Below, piece after piece: positions 14,871 through 24,952 of a stretch of DNA of 64,000 nt. The stretch covers positions 30,639-94,638 of the forward strand of contig SVJZ01000005.1 in NCBI GenBank assembly GCA_015068705.1. Direction: 5' to 3'. The position numbers were made by a program, and so were the translations under genes. The notes beneath the pieces are model-generated. The model was not told the DNA's origin. It did not search any database and was given only the letters and a program-made list of their open reading frames with translations. Source of the DNA: Oscillospiraceae bacterium (GTDB lineage Bacteria; Bacillota; Clostridia; UMGS1810). The first letter of the stretch is position 1. Each line of letters begins with the position of its first letter.

Positions 14871-17669
14871 TTAGTACGCAGCACTCTCCGAATGGGGAAT
14901 CATGCTTGCAAAATCACTCCACACATAGGTGCGGATTGTTTCATAGTCCTCACCCGTCAGGTCAATGGATACGCTCTCACCGGTTCTGGAATCGGCATTG
15001 AGCGGCGAAATCTTTACATTGACAAGTACGCCGTCCTGATAAAGTGCCGCAATCAAGTTTACGGTGCGTCCATGTGCATAGCAGCTGGTAACGGTAGAGG
15101 AAATGGTATTACCGCTCATAGCAGGCTTGGTTGCAGAAATTGCTTTCTCTGCAGTCAGCGTGGTAAAGGTAATATCTTCTTCCCCAACAGTTGTTACCGA
15201 AGAGAGCATGGGTACGTCGCTCACGGTTACTACATATTCCTTGGTCATATCCAGATCGGAGAATTTCACAATCAGGGTTTCACCCTCTGCATCCAGAGTG
15301 TAGGGGGTTTCTACCGGCTCACCGCCGCTGGTTACAGTAACAGTGGGCGCAGTTTCTTCCTTGTCCAGTGCAGCATCATTTACTGTTTCATTATATGTAA
15401 TGTATACCCATTCGTCAAGGCTTGCATCTTCGACATTGCCATCAATGCTTGCGGTGCCGGTTGCGTTGCCACTTAAGATATCCCACTGGAAATCATCCAG
15501 ATACAGGTTGGTGGCGGTTGCTGCCGAAGAGGGGTTATCCGACTTCACGCCCGAAATACGGAAGGTAATCTTGCTAAGTGCGCCAATGGTGGCCGACTTC
15601 TGTCCCACAAACTGTTTTCCGGTAGGAGAAGTTACACAGTAATCCATCACGCCTGCTGCTCCATTGTAAATTACCTCATAATCATACAGATCGGTTTCAT
15701 TTTCTACCGTAAATGCCGGCGCCATGGAGCCTGCGCGATAACTTACAGTTCCGTTGTATACATTAAAGGGGGTAATTCCGCCGTTGTCATTGAAGAAAAT
15801 TTGCAGTCCTGCAAAGCCGCCGCCACCCATCTTGAAACGGAAACGGTGAATGGCATTGGCATCGGTATTTGCACTGTAATTGGTTTTGGTAATTCCGTAC
15901 TGTGCCACGGTGGAAGCATCGGTTTTGGTCAACTTCAGCACCTGATTGCCATCCAACGTTTCCATGGCAACGGCAGTATTTGTATCGCTTTCCGAAATGA
16001 TCCAGCCATTGTTAGATGCCACATAATTATCAGCTGCAGTGGTCAGCCCAGAAATGGTGGTGCCATTTGCTGCAAACACAGTATCTGCAAGTGCGCCACT
16101 GAAATCGTCATTCTGAGAATTCATGGTGGGCGCGAAACCGGTTGCAGAGGTGTTTTGCATATAATTGGTGATATAGGTGTGGTATTCCTCGGTAGGCGTT
16201 CCCTCGGTGCAGAAGGTCATAAACTGCAGCCATCCCACGCTCGGAATAGCGGTGGTTCCGGTAGTACCTGCCAAAGTGGGAATCACACTGTAGGTCATAT
16301 CATAGTAGGTGTAATCCGAAGCGGTTGCTTCTTTCAGACCCAGTTGTGCATATTTTGCAGTATAATCCACCTTGAGTGTTACATCATACCATTTGCCTGC
16401 CTCATACTTTGCCACCTTGTTTCCCATCAGATACACATAACCATCCTTACCAAAGAACATGGGGGTTCTGCGGGTTTCATCCACACCACGAGCTTCAACC
16501 AGAAAATCGCTCCATTGGATGGCAGTTCTCTTGATACGGAATGCCATATCCAGATTGGTAAGGGGGTGCAGTTTGTCAAAGTAAGTGGGAGCAGCTATGT
16601 TTTTGTCATTTACGGGTGCAGCCTCGGTTGCGCCCTTGGCATAATGGAAATCCAGCGCCTTTACGCCGCTTTCCGGCTCGGTGATGCTGATGGTGTTTGT
16701 GGCATCAGTGCCATTGGATGCTCTCTGATACATATAACGTCCAAGTACCCACTGATTGTAATCTGCAGTACCTACTGCAGGCATATTAGGATATGCCAGG
16801 TCAAATTTATGTACGGTATCGGAAAGACGATTGAACATACCGTTTTTGTCGGTGCCGGTTGCTGCACCGATGTCTGCGCGAGTTACTCTTTCCAGTGCAG
16901 TCTGTCTGTAGTTGTCGATCATGATGGTAGCATCTGTTCCTGTAGGAATAAAAATCAGACCCCATCTGTCAATTGGTCCGCTCGTATACCATTGCAGGAA
17001 TTTGAGCACATCACTTGAGGTAGAATAAGTTTCTTCAAATGTCTGGGATGCACCACTGGTTTTGTTGGTCAGTTGCAAAGCCATGTACGGGATGTTTTCC
17101 ACGCCGGTTTTGGCAACTTTTGTACCGTAGTCGATGCTGATTTTTGCATGATACCAATCGGTTGCGTTATATGCCATATTGGCACCGGTTACATCTTTCA
17201 AGGGAGTCATTTCGGAGGCCTCGGTAGCTCCTGAATTGAATTTATTCACTGTTCCGCCCCAGAATTCAAATGCATGAGTAGCGGATTCCGCACCAAAGCG
17301 GATACGGAATCTTGCCGCAGCATCTGCCTTGAAATCAAACTCAAACACAAACGGGCCATACAGATAGGTAGCCTGATTCCAGTACGGATAAAAATTAGGG
17401 CCTGTTCCGCTTGTTGGAACGGTTATTTTATACACCATATTACCGGATGCCGCACCGGGCATACTGGTATCTTCCACACGGGAAATGGTACCATTTCCAA
17501 CTGTGGGAGACCACGGCGGATTTGAGGAAAAATCCGTATCTATTTCGGTGAATGTGTCTGCCGCCGAAACGGTCACATTCCACACCGGCAATGCCATGAA
17601 CATTACCGCCAACGATAAAACCATTGAGATCAGCCTTGTTGTTTTGTTTGTCTTGCTTTTCTTCAACAT
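14871..17669 (-). CDS. Large secreted multi-LamG surface protein with SbsA-type Ig domain
   Basis: Predicted 932-residue exported protein; start at 17669 with GAGGAGG upstream and a long signal peptide (MLKKSKTNKT..., cleavage near VSA-ADT). Three jellyroll-like segments of 180-230 residues (about 40-250, 270-500 and 520-735) read as concanavalin A/LamG-like modules, followed by an SbsA-type Ig-like domain (about 745-850; DEWVYITYNETV ... KEYVVTVSD) and a short C-terminal strand domain. No SLH repeat or LPXTG is seen, so attachment is unclear; it may be released or held by partner proteins. No catalytic residues are recognisable. It lies between the lyase genes and the SLH genes of the same orientation, so a carbohydrate-binding role in the same process is inferred. 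Confidence 0.85.
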   Translation of the reverse strand: MLKKSKTNKTTRLISMVLSLAVMFMALPVWNVTVSAADTFTEIDTDFSSNPPWSPTVGNGTISRVEDTSMPGAASGNMVYKITVPTSGTGPNFYPYWNQATYLYGPFVFEFDFKADAAARFRIRFGAESATHAFEFWGGTVNKFNSGATEASEMTPLKDVTGANMAYNATDWYHAKISIDYGTKVAKTGVENIPYMALQLTNKTSGASQTFEETYSTSSDVLKFLQWYTSGPIDRWGLIFIPTGTDATIMIDNYRQTALERVTRADIGAATGTDKNGMFNRLSDTVHKFDLAYPNMPAVGTADYNQWVLGRYMYQRASNGTDATNTISITEPESGVKALDFHYAKGATEAAPVNDKNIAAPTYFDKLHPLTNLDMAFRIKRTAIQWSDFLVEARGVDETRRTPMFFGKDGYVYLMGNKVAKYEAGKWYDVTLKVDYTAKYAQLGLKEATASDYTYYDMTYSVIPTLAGTTGTTAIPSVGWLQFMTFCTEGTPTEEYHTYITNYMQNTSATGFAPTMNSQNDDFSGALADTVFAANGTTISGLTTAADNYVASNNGWIISESDTNTAVAMETLDGNQVLKLTKTDASTVAQYGITKTNYSANTDANAIHRFRFKMGGGGFAGLQIFFNDNGGITPFNVYNGTVSYRAGSMAPAFTVENETDLYDYEVIYNGAAGVMDYCVTSPTGKQFVGQKSATIGALSKITFRISGVKSDNPSSAATATNLYLDDFQWDILSGNATGTASIDGNVEDASLDEWVYITYNETVNDAALDKEETAPTVTVTSGGEPVETPYTLDAEGETLIVKFSDLDMTKEYVVTVSDVPMLSSVTTVGEEDITFTTLTAEKAISATKPAMSGNTISSTVTSCYAHGRTVNLIAALYQDGVLVNVKISPLNADSRTGESVSIDLTGEDYETIRTYVWSDFASMIPHSESAAY

Positions 17670-17791
17670 ATTTACTTCCTCCTCTTTGTTTTTCGGCAGT
17701 GTTTGATCAACACGCCGTTATTTACTTTTATCTGATTCCTGCGTTGTGCCTGTGCACCGCACAGGATAAGATACAACCAATGCCTTTCTAC

Positions 17792-20122
17792 TTAATCTTC
17801 TATATTCCACTCCGTAAGCGGAACCCATGCGGTATTCCCCTTATCCTGCCCGTCGGGGTAAAATACCACCGACAAATTCAGGTTTTCGCATCCGGAAATG
17901 TGGATGACAAGTTTCCTCACGCCCTTGTTGGGATTTTGCCCCGGCACATCGGGCGTTGTGGGAAGCGGTTTTGCATCCATCACCGAAAATACCGCTCGTT
18001 CTCCGCTTGTAATTTCGGCGCATAACACATCTTCCTCTATGGTAAGGAATGCCTTTTTGCCATCCTCGCTGATGGTAACATCTGCCGCGGTATGAGCGAA
18101 CCAATAAAAATCCGAAGGCGCTTTCATGGTGATTTCGTCCTGCAAAACCACCCTGGTGCGATTGTTGTCCAATTTGATACCGCGCCAAGCGGATACTACA
18201 TTATCCGAATAGATGTCGGTCAGGTTGGTCTGTGCAAATGCGCCCTGCGGCTTGGATACCCACTTATCTATCTTTGCCTTACCGCCAAACTTCTGGTCAT
18301 AACCATCGGTCGGGTTGATTACCAGTGTATTGTGCCCCTCGGCACGGAAACGGTAGGCGTGAATATAGTAAGGTGCGCCCAGCCCGTAGCTGTCCTGACC
18401 GAAATCGAGGAAATACTGGCGCCCTATGGCATCCATTACAAAGCTGCCAACATCCATATGTGCATGTCCGGGACCACCATAGGCATTATCCGCATGAAAT
18501 CCTACCCAAATATCTTTTTTGCCCCAACCGCTCCGCATGCTGGCGACTCCCACCGTGGGGTATATATAATCCAGTGCGAGATTATCTGCTTTCACCTTTC
18601 TGAATTCAGGCTTGTAGAAATACAAGTCTTCCAGCTTACCCTTGCCTTCCATGATGTGTTCTATGCGAGGAAGTGCATTTTTGGGGTTGCCCAATACATC
18701 TGCCCAGAACATGGTTTGAGGCGGAAAATCCGCTACCGTAGTTGTGGTATCGTGATAACTGAATGTGCTCACCGGTCCATTGGCACTGATGAGAAAATCC
18801 ACCATGGAACGTGTGCCCGGTGCATCCAGATAGCCGTAATCCTTTCCGCCAGTAATATTGAGCAGCGTACCCAGATGGTAGGTGGTAAACTCCTGGCAAA
18901 ATTCCCAATATCCCATACTCTCCTCATACCCACCGTCAGGGGCAAACAGGCTCAACCCACAACGCAGATCAAGCAAACTTTGTGAAAATGTGCGTTCTGC
19001 CATTTTCAGTTCATCGCCCTCCAACTCGTCGGCAATTGCAGCGGCAGCGGAAAACATGGCTCCGTTGATAACCATAATCTGATTATTGGTAGGCTTGCCG
19101 CACCGCCAGTTCCAACCTCGATGAATGGGATTGAGTGAAGGTTTTTCGCTAAATTCCGTAACATTATCGTAGTCATACTGCACCATGGAAATGGCATAAT
19201 CGACCAGTGCTTTTCTGAGCAGGGATTTATCACTCTCGTCCAACCAATCATATAGCCAGTCGTAGCCGAATGCCACACCCACCGTCATTTCAGAACAGGC
19301 AAGCATGAAAGTCTGATCCCAGTTTGGAAAGGCAGCCGCCGCAAGCATTTCCTCGCGTGCACGAGCGGCATATCGTTCGTCCAACGTGATATTGTACATC
19401 ATGGCAAGCCCCATAATGCGATCATTCATGGCGCGTCCTACATCAATCAAATAGTAAGGCGGATCCACATTATAGGTCATGGGAGCAGCAGTTAAATAGC
19501 CATCACACATCCCCTTCAGCTTTGCAATCAGTTTTTGGTATATGGGATCGCAGTCCTCCCCTTTCAGGTATTCCGCCCGTATCCGTTCAAATTTTTCTTT
19601 GGTCATCACCAATCGGGGATGTGTACAATCGGGGAAATTCTGTTTGAGCAGTGCCGTAATTTCACTACCCTCCACATCGTCATACACATACGTTTCGCAT
19701 ATCTTACGAAGCTCTTCTTTGTGGGTTGTCCAGTTCAAATTCAAATCCCTCTTGCCGTAAATCATCACACCCGATTGATCTTTGAACAGATACAATCCAA
19801 ACGCCTCGCAAAGCTCGGTTACAGGGGCATACAACGTGCCGCTTATCAAGTGGGCATTCTCGCTCGCTTTCAGGGCGATCGCCGTTTCGCCACGGGTAAG
19901 GGTGATGCTGCCGTCCGCCCCGCTCTGCACCGCCGCCCCGATGCTGTTTGCAAAAAACAGCACCGGGATTACAGTATGTCCGTTTTGGTTTATGGGCGTT
20001 ACATCCCGTTCGGGAGTGATATAAGTTTTTAGATTATTTACCAGTGCATTTGGTTTATTCACATAAAGCGCAGTAGCACTCTCCATCAAAGAAGTGATGT
20101 CCACTTTATTATGCATATCCAT
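17792..20122 (-). CDS. Heparinase II/III-like polysaccharide lyase without signal peptide
   Basis: Predicted 776-residue protein. The start MDMHNKV at 20122 has AAGGTG upstream and lies 26 bases after the preceding gene; no signal peptide is present in any in-frame extension. Parts: copper-amine-oxidase N-like domain (about 10-125, beginning ALYVNKPNALV), an alpha/alpha toroid (about 140-460; RAMNDRIMGLAMMY, FGYDWLYDWLDESD), then the heparinase II/III beta-sandwich with GGPGHAHMDVGSFVMDAIG carrying the probable catalytic/metal histidines, and SYHDTTTT. Lyases of this fold cleave uronate-containing polysaccharides by beta-elimination. It is closely similar to the next gene upstream but lacks that protein's signal peptide, LamG-like, cadherin-like and F5/8C parts. 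It may act inside the cell on imported products, or be a decaying copy. Exact substrate unknown. Confidence 0.87.
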   Translation of the reverse strand: MDMHNKVDITSLMESATALYVNKPNALVNNLKTYITPERDVTPINQNGHTVIPVLFFANSIGAAVQSGADGSITLTRGETAIALKASENAHLISGTLYAPVTELCEAFGLYLFKDQSGVMIYGKRDLNLNWTTHKEELRKICETYVYDDVEGSEITALLKQNFPDCTHPRLVMTKEKFERIRAEYLKGEDCDPIYQKLIAKLKGMCDGYLTAAPMTYNVDPPYYLIDVGRAMNDRIMGLAMMYNITLDERYAARAREEMLAAAAFPNWDQTFMLACSEMTVGVAFGYDWLYDWLDESDKSLLRKALVDYAISMVQYDYDNVTEFSEKPSLNPIHRGWNWRCGKPTNNQIMVINGAMFSAAAAIADELEGDELKMAERTFSQSLLDLRCGLSLFAPDGGYEESMGYWEFCQEFTTYHLGTLLNITGGKDYGYLDAPGTRSMVDFLISANGPVSTFSYHDTTTTVADFPPQTMFWADVLGNPKNALPRIEHIMEGKGKLEDLYFYKPEFRKVKADNLALDYIYPTVGVASMRSGWGKKDIWVGFHADNAYGGPGHAHMDVGSFVMDAIGRQYFLDFGQDSYGLGAPYYIHAYRFRAEGHNTLVINPTDGYDQKFGGKAKIDKWVSKPQGAFAQTNLTDIYSDNVVSAWRGIKLDNNRTRVVLQDEITMKAPSDFYWFAHTAADVTISEDGKKAFLTIEEDVLCAEITSGERAVFSVMDAKPLPTTPDVPGQNPNKGVRKLVIHISGCENLNLSVVFYPDGQDKGNTAWVPLTEWNIED

Positions 20123-20148
20123 CCTACTCACCTTCTTTTGTATCAGGA

Positions 20149-23100
20149 TTATTTTGTGAAAATCTTTACTTCCAGCACACTGTTCCATGCACCTTCGTTG
20201 CCGTCAAATCCACGGCAATTGAATCGTACATACTGTGCTTTCTGATTGGTGATGTAGTGGGTGTTGTAGCCCTGTTTTACCTGCGCATCTCCTTTGAAGA
20301 AGTTGGTCCATTTTTCTCCGTCTTCACTCACTTCCACCTCATACTGCGCCACACGTTCACTTGCTTTCCAGAATGCAATTGCAACACCTTCCAGTTCCTG
20401 CACCGAGCCAAGGTCATATTGAATCCAGGAAACTCCTGCGCTTGACCACCTGGTTTCCATATCATCATCTATGGTGTTTTCGGGGATGTTTCCGTCATGG
20501 TCATTAGCAGTTACCGAAACGGGCTTGCACTCATTCTGCCACAAAATGTCACCTTCGGCAGCAACAAAAGTTACCGAATAATGCTTTGCAATTTTATCAT
20601 CATGCGCACAAGCCTTGATAAGTGTGGGTGAGCCGATTCCGGTGGACGGAGTGATTTGCACCTCGCCATCTGCTGTTGCGCCAATTTGTGCCGCAAGTTC
20701 TTCTATGGAAGAAACAGTAACAGTGTAGTGATAGCGGTCGGGGTCAAAGTTTTCCAATTCCTTACCGTCGATGGTAATGGAATTTAATTTTGCATAGTTA
20801 GGAGTTCCTTCCCCATCGGGGATTTCCCATTTTTCCAAGGGAACAAATTCCTTGCTATAAATTAATTCTTCATAATCTGCATCGTACTGGTTGAAGATGA
20901 CCTGCAGATTGACCTCCTTGACATTTTCCATATGAATGGTCAGTTTTTTCACACCCTTATTGGGATTTTGACCCGGAATGTCAAGTGTAGTGGGCAACGG
21001 CTTTGCATCCATCACCGAGAAGGTAGCGTTCTCTCCCGTTGCAATCTCTGCCAAAAGGGTATCACCGCCCGAAGACAAATATGCTTTCTTGCCATCCTCA
21101 CTGATGGAAATACTTGCGGTAGTATGCGCAAACCAATATAGCTCGGAGGGCTCCTTCATCACAATTTCATCCTGCACCGTCACTGTTCTGCGGTAATTAT
21201 CCAGCTTGATACCACGCCAAGCGGATACCACATCATCCGAATAGATGTCGGTCAAGTTTGTTTGGGCAAATACGCCCTGAGGTTTGGACACCCACTTATC
21301 TATTTTTGCCTTGCCGCCATATTTCTGGTCATAATCGCCGTCAGGATTAATGACAATGGTGTTGTGTCCCTCGGCGCGGAAACGATAGGCGTGTTTATAA
21401 TATCCGCCCAATCCGTAATTGTCCTGCCCCAAATCAAGGAAGAACTGGTGCCCCATGGCGTCCATTACAAAACTGCCGACATCCATATGCGCATGCCCAG
21501 GTCCGCCATAGGCGTTATCTGCATGGAATCCTAACCAGAGGTCATTTTTGCCCCAACCATTTCTCATACTCGCAATGCCGGTGGTGGGATAAATGTAATC
21601 CAGTGCCAGATTTTGCGCTTTTATCTGCCGGAATTCCGGCTTGTAGAAATACAAATCCTCCAGCTTTCCTTTGCCTGCCATGATGTGTTCAATTCTCGGG
21701 AGTGCATCCTCATAATCGCCCAACACATCTGCCCAGAACATACTCTGCGGCGGGATATCCGCCACGGTCGTGGTGGTGTCGTGATAGCTGAATGCACTCA
21801 CGGGGCCGTTTGCACAAATGAGAAAGTCCACCATAGAGCGTGTACCCGGTGCATCCAGATAGCCATAATCCTTGCCACCGGTAATATTGAGCAGGGTACC
21901 CAGATGATAGCTGCAGAATTCCTGACAAAATTCCCAGTATCCCATACTCTCTTCATAACCACCATCGGGAGCAAACAGGCTCAATCCACGACGCAGGTCA
22001 ATCAGGCTCTGCTTGAAGATGCGTTCTGCCATTTCCAGTTCGCTGCCTGAAAGTTCATCGGCAATTGCCGCGGCTGCAGAAAACATGGCACCGTTGATGA
22101 CGATAATCTGATTGTTGGTGGGATTTCCGCCACGCCAGAGAAATGCTCGGTGAAGCGGATTGTCAGAGTAATATGCAAGATCTACAGCCTTCGTTTCATT
22201 CAAATAGTCATGTTGCACCAAAGAAAGTGCGTGGCTGATCAATGCTTTACGAAGCAGTGTTCTATCGCTTTCATCCAGCCAATCATAGAGCCAGTCATAT
22301 CCAAACGCCACACCCATAGCCATCTCAGCACAGGCGAGCATGAAGGTATTATTCCAGTTTGGAAAGGTTGCCGCCGCAATCAATTCCTGCCGCGCGCGGA
22401 CGGCATACTGCTCATCAAGAGTGATATGATACATCATGGCAAGCCCCATAATGCGGTCATTCATAGCACGTGCTATATCAATCAAATAATAAGGTGCTGC
22501 CACATAGTAGGTCATGGGCGTAGTTTTTAAGTAACCATCGCATTTTATTTTCAGCGACTCAATGAGTTTTTTGTAAACCGGATCGCAATCCTCGCCCTTG
22601 AGATACTCGGCACGGATTGCAACGAATTTATCCTCTGTCATCAACAGACGGGGATGCTTTTGGTTGGGGAAATTCTGTTTGAGCAGTGCCGTGATTTCAC
22701 TACCCTCCACATCGTCATATACATAGCTTTCCGAGATGGTACGCAATGCCATCAAATGGGTCTGCCAACTCAGGTTGAGCATTTTGTCACTGTAAATCAA
22801 CATGCCCGACTGATCCAGGAATAAATACAATCCAAACGCATCACACAATTCTGCCACCGAGGCATAGGTTGTACCGCCAATCTGGCAAACGGGAACGGGT
22901 AATTCCATGGGTTGTCCGTTTACCGAAATGCTACTTTCGCCCACTCTGAGTGACACAGTGGTCTCCCCTTTGGTCAGGGTAACGGTGCTATCTGCCTCGT
23001 TCCAACCGGTTTTTCCGCCAATGCTGGTGGAGAAAAACCGAAGCGGCACCAGTGCATGTCCGTTTTGATAAAACGGTTTCACATCCCGTTCGGGGGTGAT

Positions 23101-23952
23101 GTAGGTTTTTACGTTGTCCACCAGTGCATTGGGCTTATTGACATAAAGTGCCGTTGCCCCTGCCATGATCGCTCTTGCGTCATTCGACGCCGCCTGAAGC
23201 GGATCGGCTATGTCTTCTGCCTGTTCCTGCGAGCTTAGCGCAAAAGCAAGTTCCTCGTCGTTGAGCGGTTTATCCGAAGTGTACAAACGAAGGTCATCCA
23301 GTAACATGGTAGAATGTCCCTGCGGATAGCGCATATGGAAACGCAGGTTTTTTATCCCGCCAAAGGTATCCGCTTTTTGTATCGGATGATTTGTCAATCT
23401 CTTTTTTCCATTAAAATATGCATCGAAGGTCTTCTCGTTCGTGTCAACAACAAGCGAAACCTTATACCACTTGCCCGTAATATAGCCCGAAATCACCGTT
23501 CCGTCATACGTAGCAAATGAGCCGTTTGGCTGAAAAATTGCCAAGATGGACTCCACGCCGTTGGAATCGGTAATCATAATCTGCTTTTGCACATTGCCGT
23601 TATCCTCCAGGTAAATGCGAAAATCAATCGCAATTTTTCCGCTTGCCTCACTGGACAAATCTCGTGCAATCAGCAGATGACTGCTTGAAATAACAGACAA
23701 CATCACATACTTATTTGCCGCATCGTCCTCACACACAAGTATTTTATTGCCTGTATTGCCGTTTGTATAGCCGGACAATCCTGTTGCGCCGGTACGAAAA
23801 CCGCTAAAATTGTCCTCAAACAGCACTTCTACCTTAGATGTTTCCTCTGTTGTCTGCGGTTCCGGAGTATCTGCTGCCCACACATTTGCAGAGGGAAATA
23901 CCATCGCTATGGCAAGCAAAGCACTGATCATCCTGTTCTTCCATCGCACCAT
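20149..23952 (-). CDS. Secreted multidomain heparinase II/III-like lyase
   Basis: Predicted 1267-residue exported enzyme; start at 23952 with AAGGAG about six bases upstream. Order: signal peptide (cleavage near VWA-AD), LamG-like module (about 45-235), copper-amine-oxidase N-like domain (about 265-385), heparinase II/III alpha/alpha toroid (about 400-700), beta-sandwich with GHAHMDVGSFVMDAMG (about 790), cadherin-like beta-sandwich (about 990-1080; LNSITIDGKEL, YHYTVTVSS), and a C-terminal F5/8-type (discoidin) carbohydrate-binding domain (about 1110-1267; ETRWSSAGVSWIQYDLG). The fold's known substrates are uronic acid polymers (heparan, alginate, others). It is the first enzyme after the ABC permeases, fitting extracellular depolymerisation before import. 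No SLH repeat is seen. The whole central part is duplicated in the next gene. Confidence 0.9.
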   Translation of the reverse strand: MVRWKNRMISALLAIAMVFPSANVWAADTPEPQTTEETSKVEVLFEDNFSGFRTGATGLSGYTNGNTGNKILVCEDDAANKYVMLSVISSSHLLIARDLSSEASGKIAIDFRIYLEDNGNVQKQIMITDSNGVESILAIFQPNGSFATYDGTVISGYITGKWYKVSLVVDTNEKTFDAYFNGKKRLTNHPIQKADTFGGIKNLRFHMRYPQGHSTMLLDDLRLYTSDKPLNDEELAFALSSQEQAEDIADPLQAASNDARAIMAGATALYVNKPNALVDNVKTYITPERDVKPFYQNGHALVPLRFFSTSIGGKTGWNEADSTVTLTKGETTVSLRVGESSISVNGQPMELPVPVCQIGGTTYASVAELCDAFGLYLFLDQSGMLIYSDKMLNLSWQTHLMALRTISESYVYDDVEGSEITALLKQNFPNQKHPRLLMTEDKFVAIRAEYLKGEDCDPVYKKLIESLKIKCDGYLKTTPMTYYVAAPYYLIDIARAMNDRIMGLAMMYHITLDEQYAVRARQELIAAATFPNWNNTFMLACAEMAMGVAFGYDWLYDWLDESDRTLLRKALISHALSLVQHDYLNETKAVDLAYYSDNPLHRAFLWRGGNPTNNQIIVINGAMFSAAAAIADELSGSELEMAERIFKQSLIDLRRGLSLFAPDGGYEESMGYWEFCQEFCSYHLGTLLNITGGKDYGYLDAPGTRSMVDFLICANGPVSAFSYHDTTTTVADIPPQSMFWADVLGDYEDALPRIEHIMAGKGKLEDLYFYKPEFRQIKAQNLALDYIYPTTGIASMRNGWGKNDLWLGFHADNAYGGPGHAHMDVGSFVMDAMGHQFFLDLGQDNYGLGGYYKHAYRFRAEGHNTIVINPDGDYDQKYGGKAKIDKWVSKPQGVFAQTNLTDIYSDDVVSAWRGIKLDNYRRTVTVQDEIVMKEPSELYWFAHTTASISISEDGKKAYLSSGGDTLLAEIATGENATFSVMDAKPLPTTLDIPGQNPNKGVKKLTIHMENVKEVNLQVIFNQYDADYEELIYSKEFVPLEKWEIPDGEGTPNYAKLNSITIDGKELENFDPDRYHYTVTVSSIEELAAQIGATADGEVQITPSTGIGSPTLIKACAHDDKIAKHYSVTFVAAEGDILWQNECKPVSVTANDHDGNIPENTIDDDMETRWSSAGVSWIQYDLGSVQELEGVAIAFWKASERVAQYEVEVSEDGEKWTNFFKGDAQVKQGYNTHYITNQKAQYVRFNCRGFDGNEGAWNSVLEVKIFTK

Positions 23953-24049
23953 TCATCACTCCTTTTACATAATATATCCTGCGCGTTCTGAGTCGTTGCT
24001 GACTGCCGCAGATATTACTATCAACATTGCGAACAAAACGCAGACAAAT

Positions 24050-24931
24050 TTATCCCTTAATCGCGCCAATCATTACCCCTTTAACAAAATATTTCTGTAA
24101 GAACGGGTAAACCATAAGAATAGGGGCGGTACTCACTACAATAATTGCATATTTTATGGTTTCGGCGATCGAGCCTTGCTCGAGGTTGGACAAATTTTCC
24201 ATCATGGTGCTGGTGTCATTTTGAATCAAAATTTCACGCAATACCAACTGCAACGGGAATTTGGTTCTGTCGCGCAGATAAATCATCGCATTGAACCAGG
24301 AATTCCAGTGACTTACCGCATAATACAAAATCATAACCGCCACCACCGAGCCGGAAAGAGGCAAGACAATACGGAGCAATATCACCAAATGGTTAGCGCC
24401 GTCCAACGTCGCCGATTCCTCAAGACTATCCGGAATTCCTGCAAAGAAGGTGCGCATCATAATCATGTTGTATGCACTCATGGCTCCCGGAATAATCAAT
24501 GCCCATAATGTATTGTCCAGACCCATCCCCTTTACATTGAGGTAATTGGGAATCAATCCGGATGAAAAATACATGGTGATAACGATAAATGCTGTCATTG
24601 CCATCGAACCGGGCAGATTTTTTCTGGAAAGCACATACGCCGCAATCGTTGTCATTACCATATTCAGGCTCACGCCAACAATCAGTATAAATAAGGTGTT
24701 TCGATAGCCACTCCATACCATGGGATTGTTAAACACTTTCATGTATGCCTCGGTATTTGCACCAACCGGCCAATACAAAAGTCCGTCATGCATCAGCAGG
24801 GCGTTGGATTCGCTAAACGATGCAAACAATACATATAGCATGGGATAAAGCATGGTGAACGAAACGAGCAACAGAAATAATGTGTTTGCCACTGTAAAAC
24901 AGCGATAGCTCATACTTTTTTTGATTTTCAT
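24050..24931 (-). CDS. ABC transporter permease, carbohydrate type (LplC/YtcP-like)
   Basis: Predicted 293-residue inner-membrane protein with about six transmembrane helices; start at 24931 with GGAG seven bases upstream. The cytoplasmic EAA loop that contacts the ATPase is clear (EESATLDGANHLVILLR), and the C-terminus GVMIGAIKG is typical of the LplC/YtcP class. It follows the other permease by 21 bases and the solute-binding lipoprotein upstream. The ATPase subunit is not in the cluster; such systems usually borrow a shared MsmX-type ATPase encoded elsewhere. It should import oligosaccharides released by the lyases. Confidence 0.95.
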   Translation of the reverse strand: MKIKKSMSYRCFTVANTLFLLLVSFTMLYPMLYVLFASFSESNALLMHDGLLYWPVGANTEAYMKVFNNPMVWSGYRNTLFILIVGVSLNMVMTTIAAYVLSRKNLPGSMAMTAFIVITMYFSSGLIPNYLNVKGMGLDNTLWALIIPGAMSAYNMIMMRTFFAGIPDSLEESATLDGANHLVILLRIVLPLSGSVVAVMILYYAVSHWNSWFNAMIYLRDRTKFPLQLVLREILIQNDTSTMMENLSNLEQGSIAETIKYAIIVVSTAPILMVYPFLQKYFVKGVMIGAIKG

Positions 24932-24952
24932 TTTTTGTCTCCTTTCGCCGTT

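Noticed and set aside
15801..17018. Plus-strand open frame of 405 codons
   Set aside because: Antisense to the LamG-like protein gene, Cys/His/Ile-rich as antisense frames are, without RBS.
17749..17765. Seven-base hairpin between lyase and LamG-like genes
   Set aside because: Short stem, no T-run, and not clearly beyond chance.
17792..20122. Copper amine oxidase function
   Set aside because: Only the N-terminal domain type found in many surface proteins is present; there is no catalytic oxidase domain.
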